A DNA stretch of 64,000 nt from Artemia franciscana (GCF_032884065.1 NC_088873.1:41067403-41131402), one strand, 5' to 3'; shown: positions 11,236 to 21,800, numbered from the stretch's first letter. Program-made: numbers and translations. Notes: generated from the letters alone by a model not told the origin.

Positions 11236-11390
11236 AATACTATCGATCGAGTTTTGTATCGATAGTATCGATCAGAGGTTAGTATCGATATCTGGTTAGT
11301 ATCGATAGAGTATTGAGACGCATCGAACCTTGAAGCAGTTTGTTACTACGAACTCTTTAATGGGCTAATTGTTTTTTAAATCCTAGTTAA
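11236..11390. promoter_or_regulatory. TATCGATA-rich insert specific to copy 2
   Basis: Five TATCGAT motifs lie at 11,241, 11,257, 11,266, 11,283 and 11,300; three are the full palindrome TATCGATA. Copy 1 has only one such site at the matching place. TATCGATA is the DRE element bound by DREF in Drosophila, but a role here is inference; it may also just be a decayed simple repeat. Confidence 0.35.
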
Positions 11391-11560
11391 GGAAATTAAT
11401 TTTTTTACGATTGAATAGACTGAACGAAAGTGTAGATCACAGCTTAATTGACGCTACTTACCCTGCTCAGGAAAAAAAAAATCAAAGGCTTTAAAATAGA
11501 TAAAGTATGGCCCGTTTAATAATGTAGTAAAATATATTCATATAAAGACTAGGAAATTAA

Positions 11561-12136
11561 CTAAATACTCTTGGGATCCTTTTGAAGTTGGATCTTATCA
11601 TACAATTCTTTGAAGCTTTTCTCCTTTTCTAGAGCCACTTTTTTTTCTTGCGCTAGTTGGAATGATACGTTAACTGCCTTTGTTAGCTGTTCTTTGAGCC
11701 TATTACACAGCTCTTTTAAGCTTTTCTCCTTTTGTACTGCCTCTTTTTTTTCTTCTATTAGTTGAAGTGATAAAAGTTCTTTTTCGTCAACTGTTTTCCT
11801 TAGATCTTCTTTGAGCCTATTACACGACTCATTTGAGCTTTTCTCCTTTTCTGCAGCCTCTTTTTTTTCTTCCAGTAGTTGAAATGATAAAAGTTCCTTT
11901 TCTTCAACTGTTTTCCTTAGCTCTTCTTTGAGCCTATTACTCGACTCTTTTGAGTTTTTCTCCTTTTCTGAAGCCTCTGTTTTTTCTTCCAGTAGTTTAA
12001 ATAATGACAATTGTTTTTCCTCAACTGTGTTTCTTAGCTCTTCTTTGAGTTCACTATACTTTCTAGTGGCCCACCAAACTGCTATGCCAACACATGAAAC
12101 TGGAATCCCTATTACAAATATTTTTATAGCTGTCAT
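11561..12136 (-). pseudogene. Truncated copy of the coiled-coil gene (191 codons)
   Basis: Same start, membrane segment and coiled-coil repeats as the gene at 4280-5167, with two visible substitutions (R to K and N to S near residues 46 and 66). After KSFKELYDK the frame runs into former 3' non-coding sequence (IQLQKDPKSI, stop) because about 430 bases are missing. The junction shares CTTA/TTA with both parent sites, which suggests a microhomology deletion. The helix end and the RG-rich tail are gone. Promoter elements are intact, so a short membrane-anchored coiled-coil protein could still be made and could pair with the full product (inference). Calling it a pseudogene is a judgement. Confidence 0.7.
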
Positions 12137-12182
12137 TTTCAAATGCTTTTCTTAACTAATTTCTATTGTATGCGTTGCTTCG

Positions 12183-12292
12183 TATATATAAGAGGTATGA
12201 CGTCATTTTGTCGAACTACAATGATGCTTATACGAAGAGTGACGTCATACTTTTGCACTCATATGATGTCTGCTTAATTTGAAATGACGTCA
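12183..12292 (-). promoter_or_regulatory. Promoter of the truncated copy: TATA box and three CRE sites
   Basis: TATATATA at 12,183-12,190 and TGACGTCA at 12,198-12,205, 12,240-12,247 and 12,285-12,292. Spacing equals that of copy 1. Confidence 0.7.
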
Positions 12293-13624
12293 TCGCCTTA
12301 TCTAAAATAGCCTGAAAAGTATCGAGGGCATCAATGTTAGGAATCTTTTTTTTCCTCCTGCATCACCTTATGTATATTCACAACCGGAAGGCACTGATTT
12401 TCTAAGATTATTCTTTTGTTGTATCAGAGTTGTGAAGTTTTCAGGGTAGTTTAAAATTTTCATAAGTGTTACGAAAGTGAAACTTAATAATTAAAATTAT
12501 ATGTTAAATTTGACAACCTTAACCGTCCGTAAAAATTGAAACATTAGCAACCTAATGGTTCCCAAAGACAATTTTACCATCAAAGAAAACCTACACCTTC
12601 TTCAAGTGTTTTTTGCCATATCTTATTCAATTCATTTCACTGATTTTTCACTCCCATTTTGTCATTTAATTTCTATATAAAAGCATGTTTTTTCAACCAA
12701 AAGTAAGGAGCTACATTAAATCTTAATGCGAACAGAACTGATTCCCTTCATAAGGGGGCCACACCTTCTCGCTCCTTACGTGTAAGTCTTAAAGTTTTCT
12801 CGAAAGATGTTCTCAGTGCTATGTGCTGTGAGCAGCAAGAATTACGTAGAACCGGTTCTTTTTTAAGGAAAAATAGAAATGTGACCTGATCTAATGTACT
12901 TCCAGTATTAAATTATTGGGTTCTATCTGTTTTTCCTTTTTTTTGTGATTCTCTCAATGAAAAAAGTTGTCATTTTGATCTATATCCCAACATGAGTGGT
13001 CGGTCTGCATTGTTGATTATGTCCATCAAGCAGGCAGCTAGAACTATTGCCCTCACACCCAAAAGACTGGACTGGAGCTTTAAACTTTAACTCCGTCCTA
13101 ATTTGAGGAAGTTCTCGTTCATTTGACACAACTTTTCAAATATTTAATCAAGCTTCTAAGGTAAATAATTGCTAATTGGAAAATATTACCTTAAATAAAA
13201 TAATGCTGCTAACCTTTTCGGTCCACCATAAGTTAAAGGCTAGGACATAAAGCAGAAAGGAAGCTTAAATTATTAAATTCTCCATTCAATCTTCTTTCCA
13301 AATGCAATCCTCTAGTCTAGGGTTTTTACTCTTCACAAAGGAAGGCTGTAAAATTATTAAGATTACTTCAAAACAAACTAAAATGCTTACTTATCTGACT
13401 CAAATTTCGATTTGCTGCAGTTCACAACACTCAAACCACTCACACCCTAATGATGTTTAGGCCAGATTATACATTGCCATTCTGTTCTACAATGAAGCCA
13501 ATCTTCTGATATCAATTTTTATGACATGTAGTTGGCCTAAAGCACTATTTAAAACAAATTAATATTGTTTAGAAACGTGTTATTTCAGTTTTTACAGTCT
13601 AACGTCTTAGTTCCGTAGTCATAC
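12293..13624. other. No gene recognised
   Basis: The first part is the duplicate of 5324-6171, including a foldback-arm fragment near 12,690-12,800. After 13,141 the sequence is single-copy, with no supported feature. Confidence 0.4.
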
Positions 13625-14010
13625 AGTTTTTCCGTAGGTAAACTCTTAAGAGTAAGTTAACAAAGATACATCTTAAATTCAAGAAGTAGCCTTTCCAACG
13701 AGTTCAATGCAGTGTAACCTGAGCTACCGCTTCTTCACCTCCTTAAGGCAAGTGTTTTTCGGTAGGTAAACATTTAAGAGTAAGTTAACAAAGATGCATC
13801 TTAAATTCAAGAAGTAGCCTCTCCAACGAGTTCAATACAGTGTAACCTGAGCTACTGCTTCTTCACATCCTTAAGGCAAGTGTTTTTCCGTAGGTAAACA
13901 TTTAAGAGTAAGTTAACAAAGATGCATCTTAAATTCAAGAAGTAGCCTCTCCAACGAGTTCAATACAGTGTAACCTGTGCTCCCGCTTCTTCAACTCCTT
14001 AAGGCAAGTG
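13625..14010. repeat. Tandem repeat, three copies of 128 bp
   Basis: Units start at about 13,631, 13,759 and 13,887, each with TAGGTAAAC, AAGAGTAAGTTAACAAAGAT, 'ccaacgagttcaat.cagtgtaacct' and CTCCTTAAGGCAAGTG. Differences between units are few. Confidence 0.9.
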
Positions 14011-14405
14011 TGCAAACTTGTAAGCGTTGTTGGATCGAATTTACCGAACTGGAACCTTACCTTTCAAGTAATTAACTGCCTTTAACCCAACGTACATGGG
14101 AATTGTTACGAGAGTTCGCCCATGGTTTGATGTAATGCTCATGCTATTTAAGATTTCGTTCTTTATTTCCCTTGCTTTAACCAGAAAACATAGGGAATTG
14201 ATTTTTATTTTGATGGCAGGCTGGTAGCCTTGCAAGCTCTGCCTGCCAAATGTTGGTTTGCGTTAGTTAGCATGGGCTTAGCTCTCTCGAATGGTATGTG
14301 TAGACAAACGACGCGGTGGTCGCAAGCTACCGTCAACCATCTAATTCCCCAAAATATCAGTGAGACGGTCGTCTGTTGGTGGGCCGAGGGCTGCGGGAGC
14401 ACGAA
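14011..14405. other. Unassigned stretch next to the pogo relics
   Basis: Slightly more GC-rich than its surroundings, with short open frames on the minus strand that I cannot match to any family. It may be the downstream part of the transposon relic. Confidence 0.3.
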
Positions 14406-14985
14406 TTAAGCAGATTTCCAACGAATTCCCCGTCCTTTGAATGTCGAGTCTGTGGCATGTTTTCCCATAATCAATAAGTCTTGTGATGTAAGACTGCATC
14501 GTGTGTGCTTTTGGAAATGTTTGAGAAATTCTGGAATGGTTTCAACAATCATCCATCCGCTTACATAACCTGCACCTTTCGCGCCAGTAGGGGCACCTTT
14601 GACCAAACGATCTTCGAAGTGAACACGAAAGACAATAAGGGGGGGGGGGCTGCTGCACCTGTAGCACTAACTGCACAACATATTGTTACAAGTTCACCCT
14701 CTTGGCTGAAATTAGTTGACCAGCTTGGTTTGCAATTTTTGGAGCCAAAACTTTCTTAGGATTATGCCCAGTTGTAAGACCAGTTTCATCAACATTCTGT
14801 TTAGCATAGACTTCAAATATCTCCTTATCTAACGCACCTGAGTAGTTGTCCAAAAACTCATTGACTGTTCTTTGATTAAATGCTGTTACCCAAGCAATCC
14901 TCGTATCCTGAGAAGAACGGATAGACATGCTTGGGTTTCTTTCGGAAAACCTTTTTCAGGAAATTTTGCCAAATGGGATTTTCCC
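14406..14985 (-). mobile_element. pogo/Tigger-like transposase relic, copy B (internal part)
   Basis: Reading in reverse: NPSMSIRSSQ..., AFNQRTVNEFLDNYSG, NVDETGLTTGHNP, KVLAPK, then 'VTICCAVSATGAAAPP' and 'KHTRCS.. LLIMGKHATDS'. This is the junction of the CENP-B type DNA-binding part with the DDE domain of pogo/Tigger transposases (family pattern: YNMDETG.TTVHNP, LAPKG.KQVG, T.CCAVNASG, LILDNHESH). The first catalytic Asp is present in VDETG, but the later 'DNH' is changed to MGKHATD, and stops and frame changes break it. C-terminus and inverted ends are not seen. Confidence 0.8.
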
Positions 14986-16640
14986 CTCTAAGACAAGTAA
15001 ATCAGTTTTCATTTCTTTATAGTAAATGATTCCCACAATATCTGCATGCATTCTTTTATCATTGGTGTCACTTAGATGGAATTCTTCTTCAATTTCATCT
15101 TGACTACTTTCTGTGGTGTCAAAACTCAGGTTTTTCCCCCCTTTTCTTACTAATTTTGACTTGCCACTTCTAAATTTTTTCTTTCCCTTAGCCTTTGCTG
15201 TATTTTCAGCGAAGTCTTTCATCAGTTTATTTTTAACAGATGTATCATCGGCTATAATGCTGTTATTTTTTTTTGTGGTTGGTAGTATTTTTTCTGGCAC
15301 TGGTTTTAGGGTGAGGAGAAATCTGCTCAAAAGAGATATTAGGGTATATAGGCATTTCAACAGGTAATTCTGAAGATACACTAAAAGATGTGCTTGGTCT
15401 AGACAGATCCTTGCTTTGAAGAGGACTTGCTTGCTTAGCACTCGGAGAGGCAGGTTCTGTAAGATCAGAGACATAGGAGCTCAAGAATTCGTCATGCGTA
15501 AAAAGGTTGAAGGGAAAGACTCTAGAAACTCTGAAGCCAGACTGAATGTTTTGCAGCGTGAAAGCCTGTAGAAAAATAGTACCAAGTAATCTTGATTAGC
15601 TGACAAGGATGGTTAAGCATCCACGGATCGGCAGCTCCACTGTAGTTAGCTTTTAGTGGTCCAAAGACAAATCTACCCAGGGACTGAAGATTGTGACGTG
15701 TGTAGCAGGATAATAAGCATTACAATTTTATTCGATTTAGCATATTCTACTGATTCTGGGCAGATATGGCTCGCAGGTTTGTTCATAATAAATAAGACTT
15801 TTAAGGCAAGACTCCGCCGTGTGTGCTTTTGAAGTGTTTTAGAAATTCTGAAAAGGTTTCAACAGTCATCCACCTGCTTACATAAGCTGCACTTTTTGTT
15901 GTAGTAGGGGCACCAGAGACCATACGATCTTTGAAGTGAACACACGGAAAGACCATAAAGCGGGGTGGATCGTTACACCTGTAGTACTAACTGCACAGCA
16001 TATTGTTAAAAGTTGACCCTCTCGGCTGATGTTAGTTGACTAACTTGATTAGTAACTTTAGAGTCAACGCTTTCTTGCGATTCTATATCGTTGTAAGGCC
16101 AGTTTCATCAACATTCCAAATAGCATAGGCTTCAAAATTCTGCTTTTCTAACACAGCAGAGTAGTTTTCCAAAAATTCATTGACTTTTTTCATAAAATTC
16201 ATTGATTTTTTCCAAAAATCCAAAAATTCGTTGTTTGCTTTAAAGTTGTTGCCCGAGCAATGCTCGTAGCCTGAAGAGACCGGATGGGCATACTTGGGTT
16301 TCTTTTCAGGAAGGAAGTAAACAAATCTGCACTAGCAATTTTATTATTTTCTCAGCTGTCCGGAATCTTTTTCAGTTTTGCGAATTGATAGGCCAAGATA
16401 TGACATTGTTTTGGACTGAGTCCATGATGCAGCTTATTAGCTTTTGTCAGATAATTAGCTAGATTGCTTTCTTCAATACCACTTGATATTTTTTTAATGT
16501 CTTTATCAGCTTTAAATACCTCTGGTTCTTTACTCTCAAGTTCATTTAAAGGTACTTCCAAAGTTCTACCCATCTTTTTAGGCTTGCTAGAGGAATTTGA
16601 TGTTGAGTTGCTTTGATGTTTTCTTCTTGGAAACACCACT
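14956..16640 (-). mobile_element. pogo/Tigger-like transposon relic, copy A (N-terminus to C-terminus)
   Basis: The minus strand starts with a conserved N-terminal piece (16,639-16,352): NLANYLTKANKLHHGLSPKQ then LAYQFAKLKKIP, the CENP-B/pogo DNA-binding region. The DDE part (16,300-15,700) is broken by many stops, with SREGQL, 'AVSTTGVTIHP' and 'NKPASHICPESVEYAKSN' still legible. The C-terminal part (15,560-15,260) reads GFRVSRVFPFNLFTHDEF and LSSYVSDLTEPASP, matching the Tigger tail 'GFRVTGIYPFN..IFSDDEFLSSYVTDR'. A further 172-codon open stretch follows (15,474-14,956), with KGKKKFRSGKSKLVRKGGK. So this is one nearly full-length but dead element, joined head-to-tail with copy B. Confidence 0.85.
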
Positions 16641-17371
16641 CCAAATCATTATCAAAGCTTCTTTAATTATCTGCCTGTCTGTTAATTCTCTGGTTGACCA
16701 GGGGTTGACTTTCTTAGATAAGGTCTTGTCATCTAAAACAGAATTAGCTATCATAATCTACATCTGGAGCATATTTTGCTGCGATTGGGGTATCGTGGAC
16801 ACCCCTGTCCATATTACTCTGGTCATTGATGTCAATATTGTCCCTTAATCAGTTACAATGAGAAAATTAAAATATGTCCTCTCCATGAAGTGCCACTTCA
16901 AATTATAAATATCCAATGCCTAGCCTAAGTAGTATTGTCTTGAACTTACCTTAACCACAACGTGAAACTAAATACTACTTACTGAAAATTTTACTTCAGT
17001 GAAAACCAAGAAATTAACTTTACCTTTGAAAATTCCAAATTTGTACTCTCGGAAATGAATGCATAATCCAAATGACAGAATTCTTTTTATCAAGTGTCTC
17101 TACCAGTAACGTCACCTATTTTAGCTGTAATGAATTTTAATCTGGAGTCACCTGGAGTACATAGGGATAGGATATCCATACTACCGAAGTATTAAAATGG
17201 CCCCGGTCTCCCTATATAGGAATCATACTGATACAATACACATACAATTTACAAATAAATTACCCTTTGGAAAAAAAATCCTTACCTAAAACTGAAATTA
17301 CCTGAGGAAATCTTGTGACATCTACTGGATAAGTTGCACATGAAAAAAGAAAAATAAAGAAAAAGGAAAAA
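16641..17371. other. No gene recognised
   Basis: Upstream flank of the pogo relic. No inverted terminal repeat or open frame that I can support. Confidence 0.4.
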
Positions 17372-17462
17372 TCGGCCGATACCTGATATTTCTTTTTACG
17401 ATAACCGATAATGAGACTTACCCCCATATTGGCGGACTGATGTATCGGTCAGGCCCTCATTA
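17372..17462. repeat. Short transposon-like fragment with CGGCCGATA / TATCGGTCAGG motifs
   Basis: The stretch ATCGGCCGATACCTGATAT ... ACGATAACCGATAATG ... TGTATCGGTCAGGCCCTCAT resembles the '(C)ATCGGCCGATA' repeats seen in many animal genomes. No coding part. Confidence 0.4.
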
Positions 17463-17499
17463 GTAGTACTAGTAAATTTAGTACGGGTAGTATATATAT

Positions 17500-18044
17500 A
17501 GAACCTTTTGGTTGGCTCAACATACCCCTTAACATACACTGAAAGTTTCAGCTTAATACTCTGAGCTATTTCTGAGATATAGCTGTTACGGCCTTTTGAA
17601 AACCTGAATCCACATAGTGTGCTTCAATATACCACACTATTCTGTTCAATATTCCCTGAAAGTTTCATTGTAATACCTTTAGCTTCATTAGTACTGCTAG
17701 TAGTAGTAGTTGTAGCGGTGGTAGTAGTGCTAGTAATTATAGTATTATGCACATTTTGCATTTTGACTAGTTCAACATCCCTCTTAACATGCCCTGAAAA
17801 TTTTAACTTAATGCTCTAAACCATTCTTGGGATACTTTTCATAACATGCTTGTACAGAGTGTGTTTGTATTTACTTCAACATCCTCCTAAATATTCCCTC
17901 AAGATTTTAACGTTCCAACTTAACACCCTATAACGTGTTTTGGTTTAGTTCAGCACTCCTCTCAACATTCTCTGAAAGCTTAACTTTAATGTGCTTGATC
18001 TTTTTGGACACCAAAGGTCAAACATGCCCTCTCTCAAGAACAAA
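17500..18044 (+). repeat. Degenerate ~115-bp satellite, block 1
   Basis: About five diverged units with the order 'gttcaaca.ccctt.aacat.c.ctgaaa.ttt.a.cttaat.cccttagc..ttc.tgagatat...gt..c.c.cttttga.aacctgaat.cacatagtgt'. The same unit fills 28,850-31,600 and, reversed, 23,580-25,450. Confidence 0.7.
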
Positions 18045-18985
18045 TCTATATATATAAAAATAAGTTGTCTGTCTGTGGATGTGTGGATGGATGTGTGGAT
18101 GGATGTGTCAGGTGACGTCACCTGAAAAAACTGGATTAGGTGACGTCAAAACTGAAAAAACTAAAAAAAGGCAAAAACTACAAAAAAAACTAAAAACTAA
18201 TAAAAAAAATAAAAAAGCTAAAAAACTAAAAAAACTATAAAGGTAAAAACCAATAAAAAACTAAAAAAAAAACTGAAAAAACTAAAAAAAGGCAAAAACT
18301 ACAAAAAAAAACTAAAAACTAATAAAAAAAGTAAAAAAGCTAAAAAACTAAAAAAACTAAAAAAACTAAAAAAAGGTAAAAAACTAGGACACAGGGAATA
18401 TAAATAACGACCGGGACACAGGGACACAACTACAACGGGGACACCGGGGGAAACAGGGGGATATAAATGACGACCGGGACAAAAAAACTAAAAAGAAATA
18501 AAAACTAAAAACTAATAAAAAAAACTAAAAAATCTAAAAATCTAAATAAGCTAAAAAAGAAAAAAAAAGGAAAAAAATAAAGGAGAAAAACAAAACTAAA
18601 AAACGAATGTATATACAGACCGGGACACCGGGATACAAATGATGACCGGGACCCGGGACACAGGGAATATAAATGACGACCGGGACATAGGGACACAACT
18701 ACAACGGGGACACCGGGGGAAACAGGGGGATAACCTGACAATCTATTTATATGCAAAGACAATGGGACAGCAAAGAATGTTGTATATTCGCAAGTTTTAC
18801 GTAGTTAAAACCATATATATATATATATATCTATATTCACAGGTGGGACATAGGGACACAACTACAATGGCGCGTAACTATTATGGCGCGTAACGACTTA
18901 CGCGCGCGGGGGGGCTTGGGGGGGGTGCGAAGCGCCCCCACCAACTAGGTGTTGGGGTGGCGCGAAGCGCCACCCCAACAGCTAG
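18045..18985 (+). mobile_element. Non-autonomous Helitron (941 bp)
   Basis: The 5' end is TCTATATATATAAAAATAAG and begins with TC after an A. The 3' end is a perfect 13-bp stem (GTTGGGGTGGCGC, loop GAA, GCGCCACCCCAAC) followed 2 bases later by CTAG, with a host T next. Insertion between A and T, TC start, 3' hairpin and CTRR end are the hallmarks of Helitrons. The interior is low-complexity: (A)nCTAAAA runs and repeated 'gggacacaggga.ata.aaatgacgaccggg' units. No Rep/helicase coding region. Confidence 0.85.
18920..18985 (+). repeat. Two stacked Helitron 3' termini
   Basis: Before the terminal hairpin there is a second one, GGGGGTGC, loop GAA, GCGCCCCC (about 18,921-18,939), followed by ACCAACTAGG, itself an end-like CTAG. 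The element therefore carries two successive 3' ends. Confidence 0.7.
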
Positions 18986-19374
18986 TAATATATATAAACA
19001 ATGGTCAAAGTACATAGCTTATAAGCCTTGCTCTGAGGGCATTGCGTCCCCTGAGAGCGGTTTTGTCGTAACTAAGGTTTTCGAAATTCGGAGAAAAACG
19101 ACTTTGAAATTTTCCCCTTTGCTGGAACTTACACGGTACAACCGATTTTCTTCGTAAATACATCAAAAAAAAAGAAGAAAAATAATAACTAAGAGGGTCT
19201 CCCGAATATGAGATGGAAAAGGTGAAGTTTTCATTGTCAAAACTTGAAATGAAATACAGATACGACAATCTGACCTTACCGAAATTTTAGTAAACTTAAA
19301 TACGACAAAATGGTATGGGCTGCCTATTCTTTTCACCATGAAGATACGACAAACGAGTTCTGATGCAGCAATAC

Positions 19375-20128
19375 TATTCATTTTTTGTTGAGTTTCTTTG
19401 CTGGCCGCAGCTTTGCTTCAACGGAATCCTCCTTTGGACATGGATCTCGTGCAGATGGAGAGGCTTCCAATTGTTCAATATCCCCCTTGGCCTTGTAGTA
19501 CTGTTCAATCTTGGTTTCAACATACTTCTGGTCTTGGTTGGGTATGAACTTCAGGAGATACTTGACGTCTTTGATTTTCGCATCAGGTAGATCAATATTT
19601 TTGCCACAAAGTTTAGGCAAAACAAGATGTTCAACAACACGGACAGCCGAAGTGTTGGGACACTTTTTAACCGAAGTGCATTCTTGTGATATAGTGGCCA
19701 TTTGCAAGTCTCCAGAGAAGGAAGTTTTGAACCAAACTTTCTTAGCGTCCAAACCAACGAGTACTTGTACAGCTTTGCTGGCTTTTGAAAGTCAAAGAAC
19801 TTTGACTGGGTCACTTGCAGGATATTCAAAGGACGTGTCTTTCTTATTTTCAGTAACTTCCTTACCAGATCTAATGGAGAAAACAAATCAAGGTGCTTTA
19901 GCCCCCCCACTCAATAATGCTATGTACAGCATCAACCTCCTGTATAGTCGAATGACCTGGCTCACAATACTGCATAACCACTTTTTCTAAGCGTGGAAAT
20001 GTTCTTAGAACATCTTGGATGGCAAGGCTTATAATTGAGTTTCGGTTCTGGGACACGCAAGAGTCCAAACAAGTAATTAACTGACAGATATCAGGGTAAG
20101 TATCAAGAACTTTTTCTAGTATGACCAT
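19375..20128 (-). pseudogene. Transposase-like gene relic ('SQNRN ... PGHS' family)
   Basis: The N-terminal open stretch (20,128-19,900) reads CLDSCVSQNRNSIISLA, VVMQYCEPGHSTIQEVDAVHS and IIE. This matches a domain common in repeated arthropod genes ('..SDGC..QNRN..LS.AL......VEQKFL..GHTQMEVDSMHS.IE', which I take to be a DDE-like transposase domain of the DUF7869 kind; from memory). After a run of C the frame changes, and the C-terminal part (19,752-19,378) gives WFKTSFSGDLQMATISQECT and KIKDVKYLLKFIPNQDQKYV, where the family has 'YRDLQSLKKVIP..YH.FY', then a charged tail with a stop. At least one frameshift separates the parts, so it is dead. Confidence 0.65.
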
Positions 20129-20359
20129 AGTCCACTAGCTATTTCGTTTGCTCCACGTCCAGCCTCAAACTCGGACCGAATGCAAAAGTATACCTCATTG
20201 ATTTTATTACTGTTTCAGACTGTTTGAGAAACTTACTGTTTCATTATAAAACCATTTTTTTAATGTTATATAATCGACAAGCACCAATTTTCAACGATTA
20301 AGCTGGATACATAGATTTTATTTTGCCGTTTATGCCGTTTTCTTCTTCCTTGACGCCAA
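20129..20359. other. No gene recognised
   Basis: AT-rich link between the transposase relic and a LINE fragment. Confidence 0.3.
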
Positions 20360-20720
20360 ATTTTCAATTAAAGTATGCGTTTTTGGTCGTTTTTGATGAC
20401 CGATTGATTAAGAGGGGATAAAGAATTTGAACCAAAATATTCAAACTCACACTTCTCTTCATTTAACAAAAGGTCCATCCCAGAAAAAGCATTGGAAACA
20501 GAAGATACCATTTTGGAGAGGCCAGTCCTAGTCCGACTAATCAGGAGCAAATCGTCAGCATACGCAAAATAAGACATCTAAAACATCAGAAAAATATGGA
20601 GAGAATATTCTCGCAAGCACGCCAGAAATAAAATTTTTAAAAAGTGTCGGTGACAAAACGCCATCTTGTCTAACACATCTTTTAGCTTTAATAATTGCAG
20701 TTGGAGAAGGTTAACTAGAA
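20360..20720 (-). mobile_element. LINE reverse transcriptase fragment
   Basis: Minus strand: 'CVRQDGVLSPTLFKNFISGVL', a frame change, then SYFAYADDLLLISRTRTGLS and 'LLLNEEKCEFEYFG'. These are RT motifs 4-6 with an intact YADD catalytic box. Only this portion remains. Confidence 0.85.
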
Positions 20721-21300
20721 ACGAGCAGAAACTATAAGGAGTAGGGTTTACGTCCCCAATGCCTTCTAAACATCATAGTATAAATTGTACTTATGCTAAA
20801 AACAAAAAAAAAACATTTTATTTGTTTTCTCTTTTTAACTTAAATACATCTAGAATCATTATGACTTACGAGAATAAATTTGTCCAGCTACTTTGAAGGT
20901 GAAAACGTTACAACTATTGACGGTTCAACCATCGCTTACGGTAAATGAAGCTAAATCAAAACTTTGGTTCAAGCTTTGGATTTGTTTGTGGAACTCTATA
21001 GAGAGCAAGTGACGTTCTATAAAAGGCCAAACGAATTAATTTGGAAATTGTGAAGGTAAAAATGCATTTCGACCAAGTAAGCAGCAACCTCCGAATGAAT
21101 AGCCTTAAGTGGCTACTCTTTCCTCTGGAAAATAGAGGGCTCCACATTGAATACCTACAACCCTGAAGGGTCCCAATGACTTTTAATTAACAGTTCCGTA
21201 GTTTACTGCATCTTTATTGGTTTGTATTGGGTTACACAATTGTTATTGAATACATATGCATGTAGGTTTTCAAAAGAGCATATAAGCAATATCATAGGCA
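20721..21300. other. Mostly unassigned; trace of the composite repeat near 20,730
   Basis: A decayed foldback-arm stretch ('gaaacgagcagaaactataaggagtagggtttacgtcccc') is visible at 20,725-20,770; the rest is unrecognised. Confidence 0.35.
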
Positions 21301-21377
21301 GAGCAGCACTATCATTAAAACTTTTAAAGCACCTCATTCAATTGGAAATTAAAAGCTCTAAGGTCATTTTTAAGCGT

Positions 21378-21433
<56 letters not shown>

Positions 21434-21560
21434 AGGGTAAGAAACCTTCCAGGCCAATTAAGTCTCTAAACACATGCAATCAAAATTTGAGATAGTCATT
21501 TCCTCGAATATAGTTAAAAGGTCCACATAATATGTCTCTGGGATGCCCCCCAATCGTCCC
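21301..21560 (+). repeat. Composite-repeat fragment interrupted by a 52-base A run
   Basis: Has 'ttaaaagctctaaggtcatttttaagcgtc', poly(A) at 21,379-21,430, then 'tggagggtaagaaaccttcc ... aaaatttgagatagtcatt'. In other copies the same place has only 5-9 A residues, so the run expanded here or is an assembly effect. Confidence 0.6.
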
Positions 21561-21800
21561 CTGAGAGCGGTTTTGTCGTATCCGCAACTTTTTCGGGAAG
21601 TGGAGTTAAGACTGTCATCTAATGTGAAATTTTTTGCTCTATCCGATCCCGTCGACCATTTTATTGTATCTCAACTAGAAGTGCCTCAATTTTAGATTTC
21701 TCGTTTATCGTATCTGACATTTTGCCGTTTTGTTAAGAGCGGTTTTGTCGTATCTCATATGGGAAAATTACATGGGCATTTTTGTCGTAACTCCGTCGAC

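Larger units (their letters stand above)
8137..13141. repeat. Large direct repeat, copy 2
   Basis: Second copy of the 864-6171 unit, in the same orientation. Two large differences are visible: a deletion of about 430 bases at 11,593 that removes the 3' third of the coiled-coil gene, and about 150 bases at 11,230-11,390 that replace a short stretch of copy 1 and carry a TATCGATA cluster. Otherwise the copies differ only at scattered bases. Confidence 0.95.
19041..21800 (-). mobile_element. DNA transposon relic with TTTTGTCGTA subterminal repeats
   Basis: The decamer TTTTGTCGTA occurs at 19,061, 21,571, 21,743 and 21,780; its complement TACGACAA(A/T)(A/C) occurs at 19,261, 19,301 and 19,345. 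The longer string GTCCCCTGAGAGCGG precedes two of them (19,046 and 21,556). Clusters of one short motif facing inward from both sides are typical of transposase binding sites in cut-and-paste elements. The transposase-like relic at 19,375-20,128 lies between them. LINE debris and a composite-repeat fragment have been inserted at 20,160-21,555, so the outer boundaries are approximate. Confidence 0.6.
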
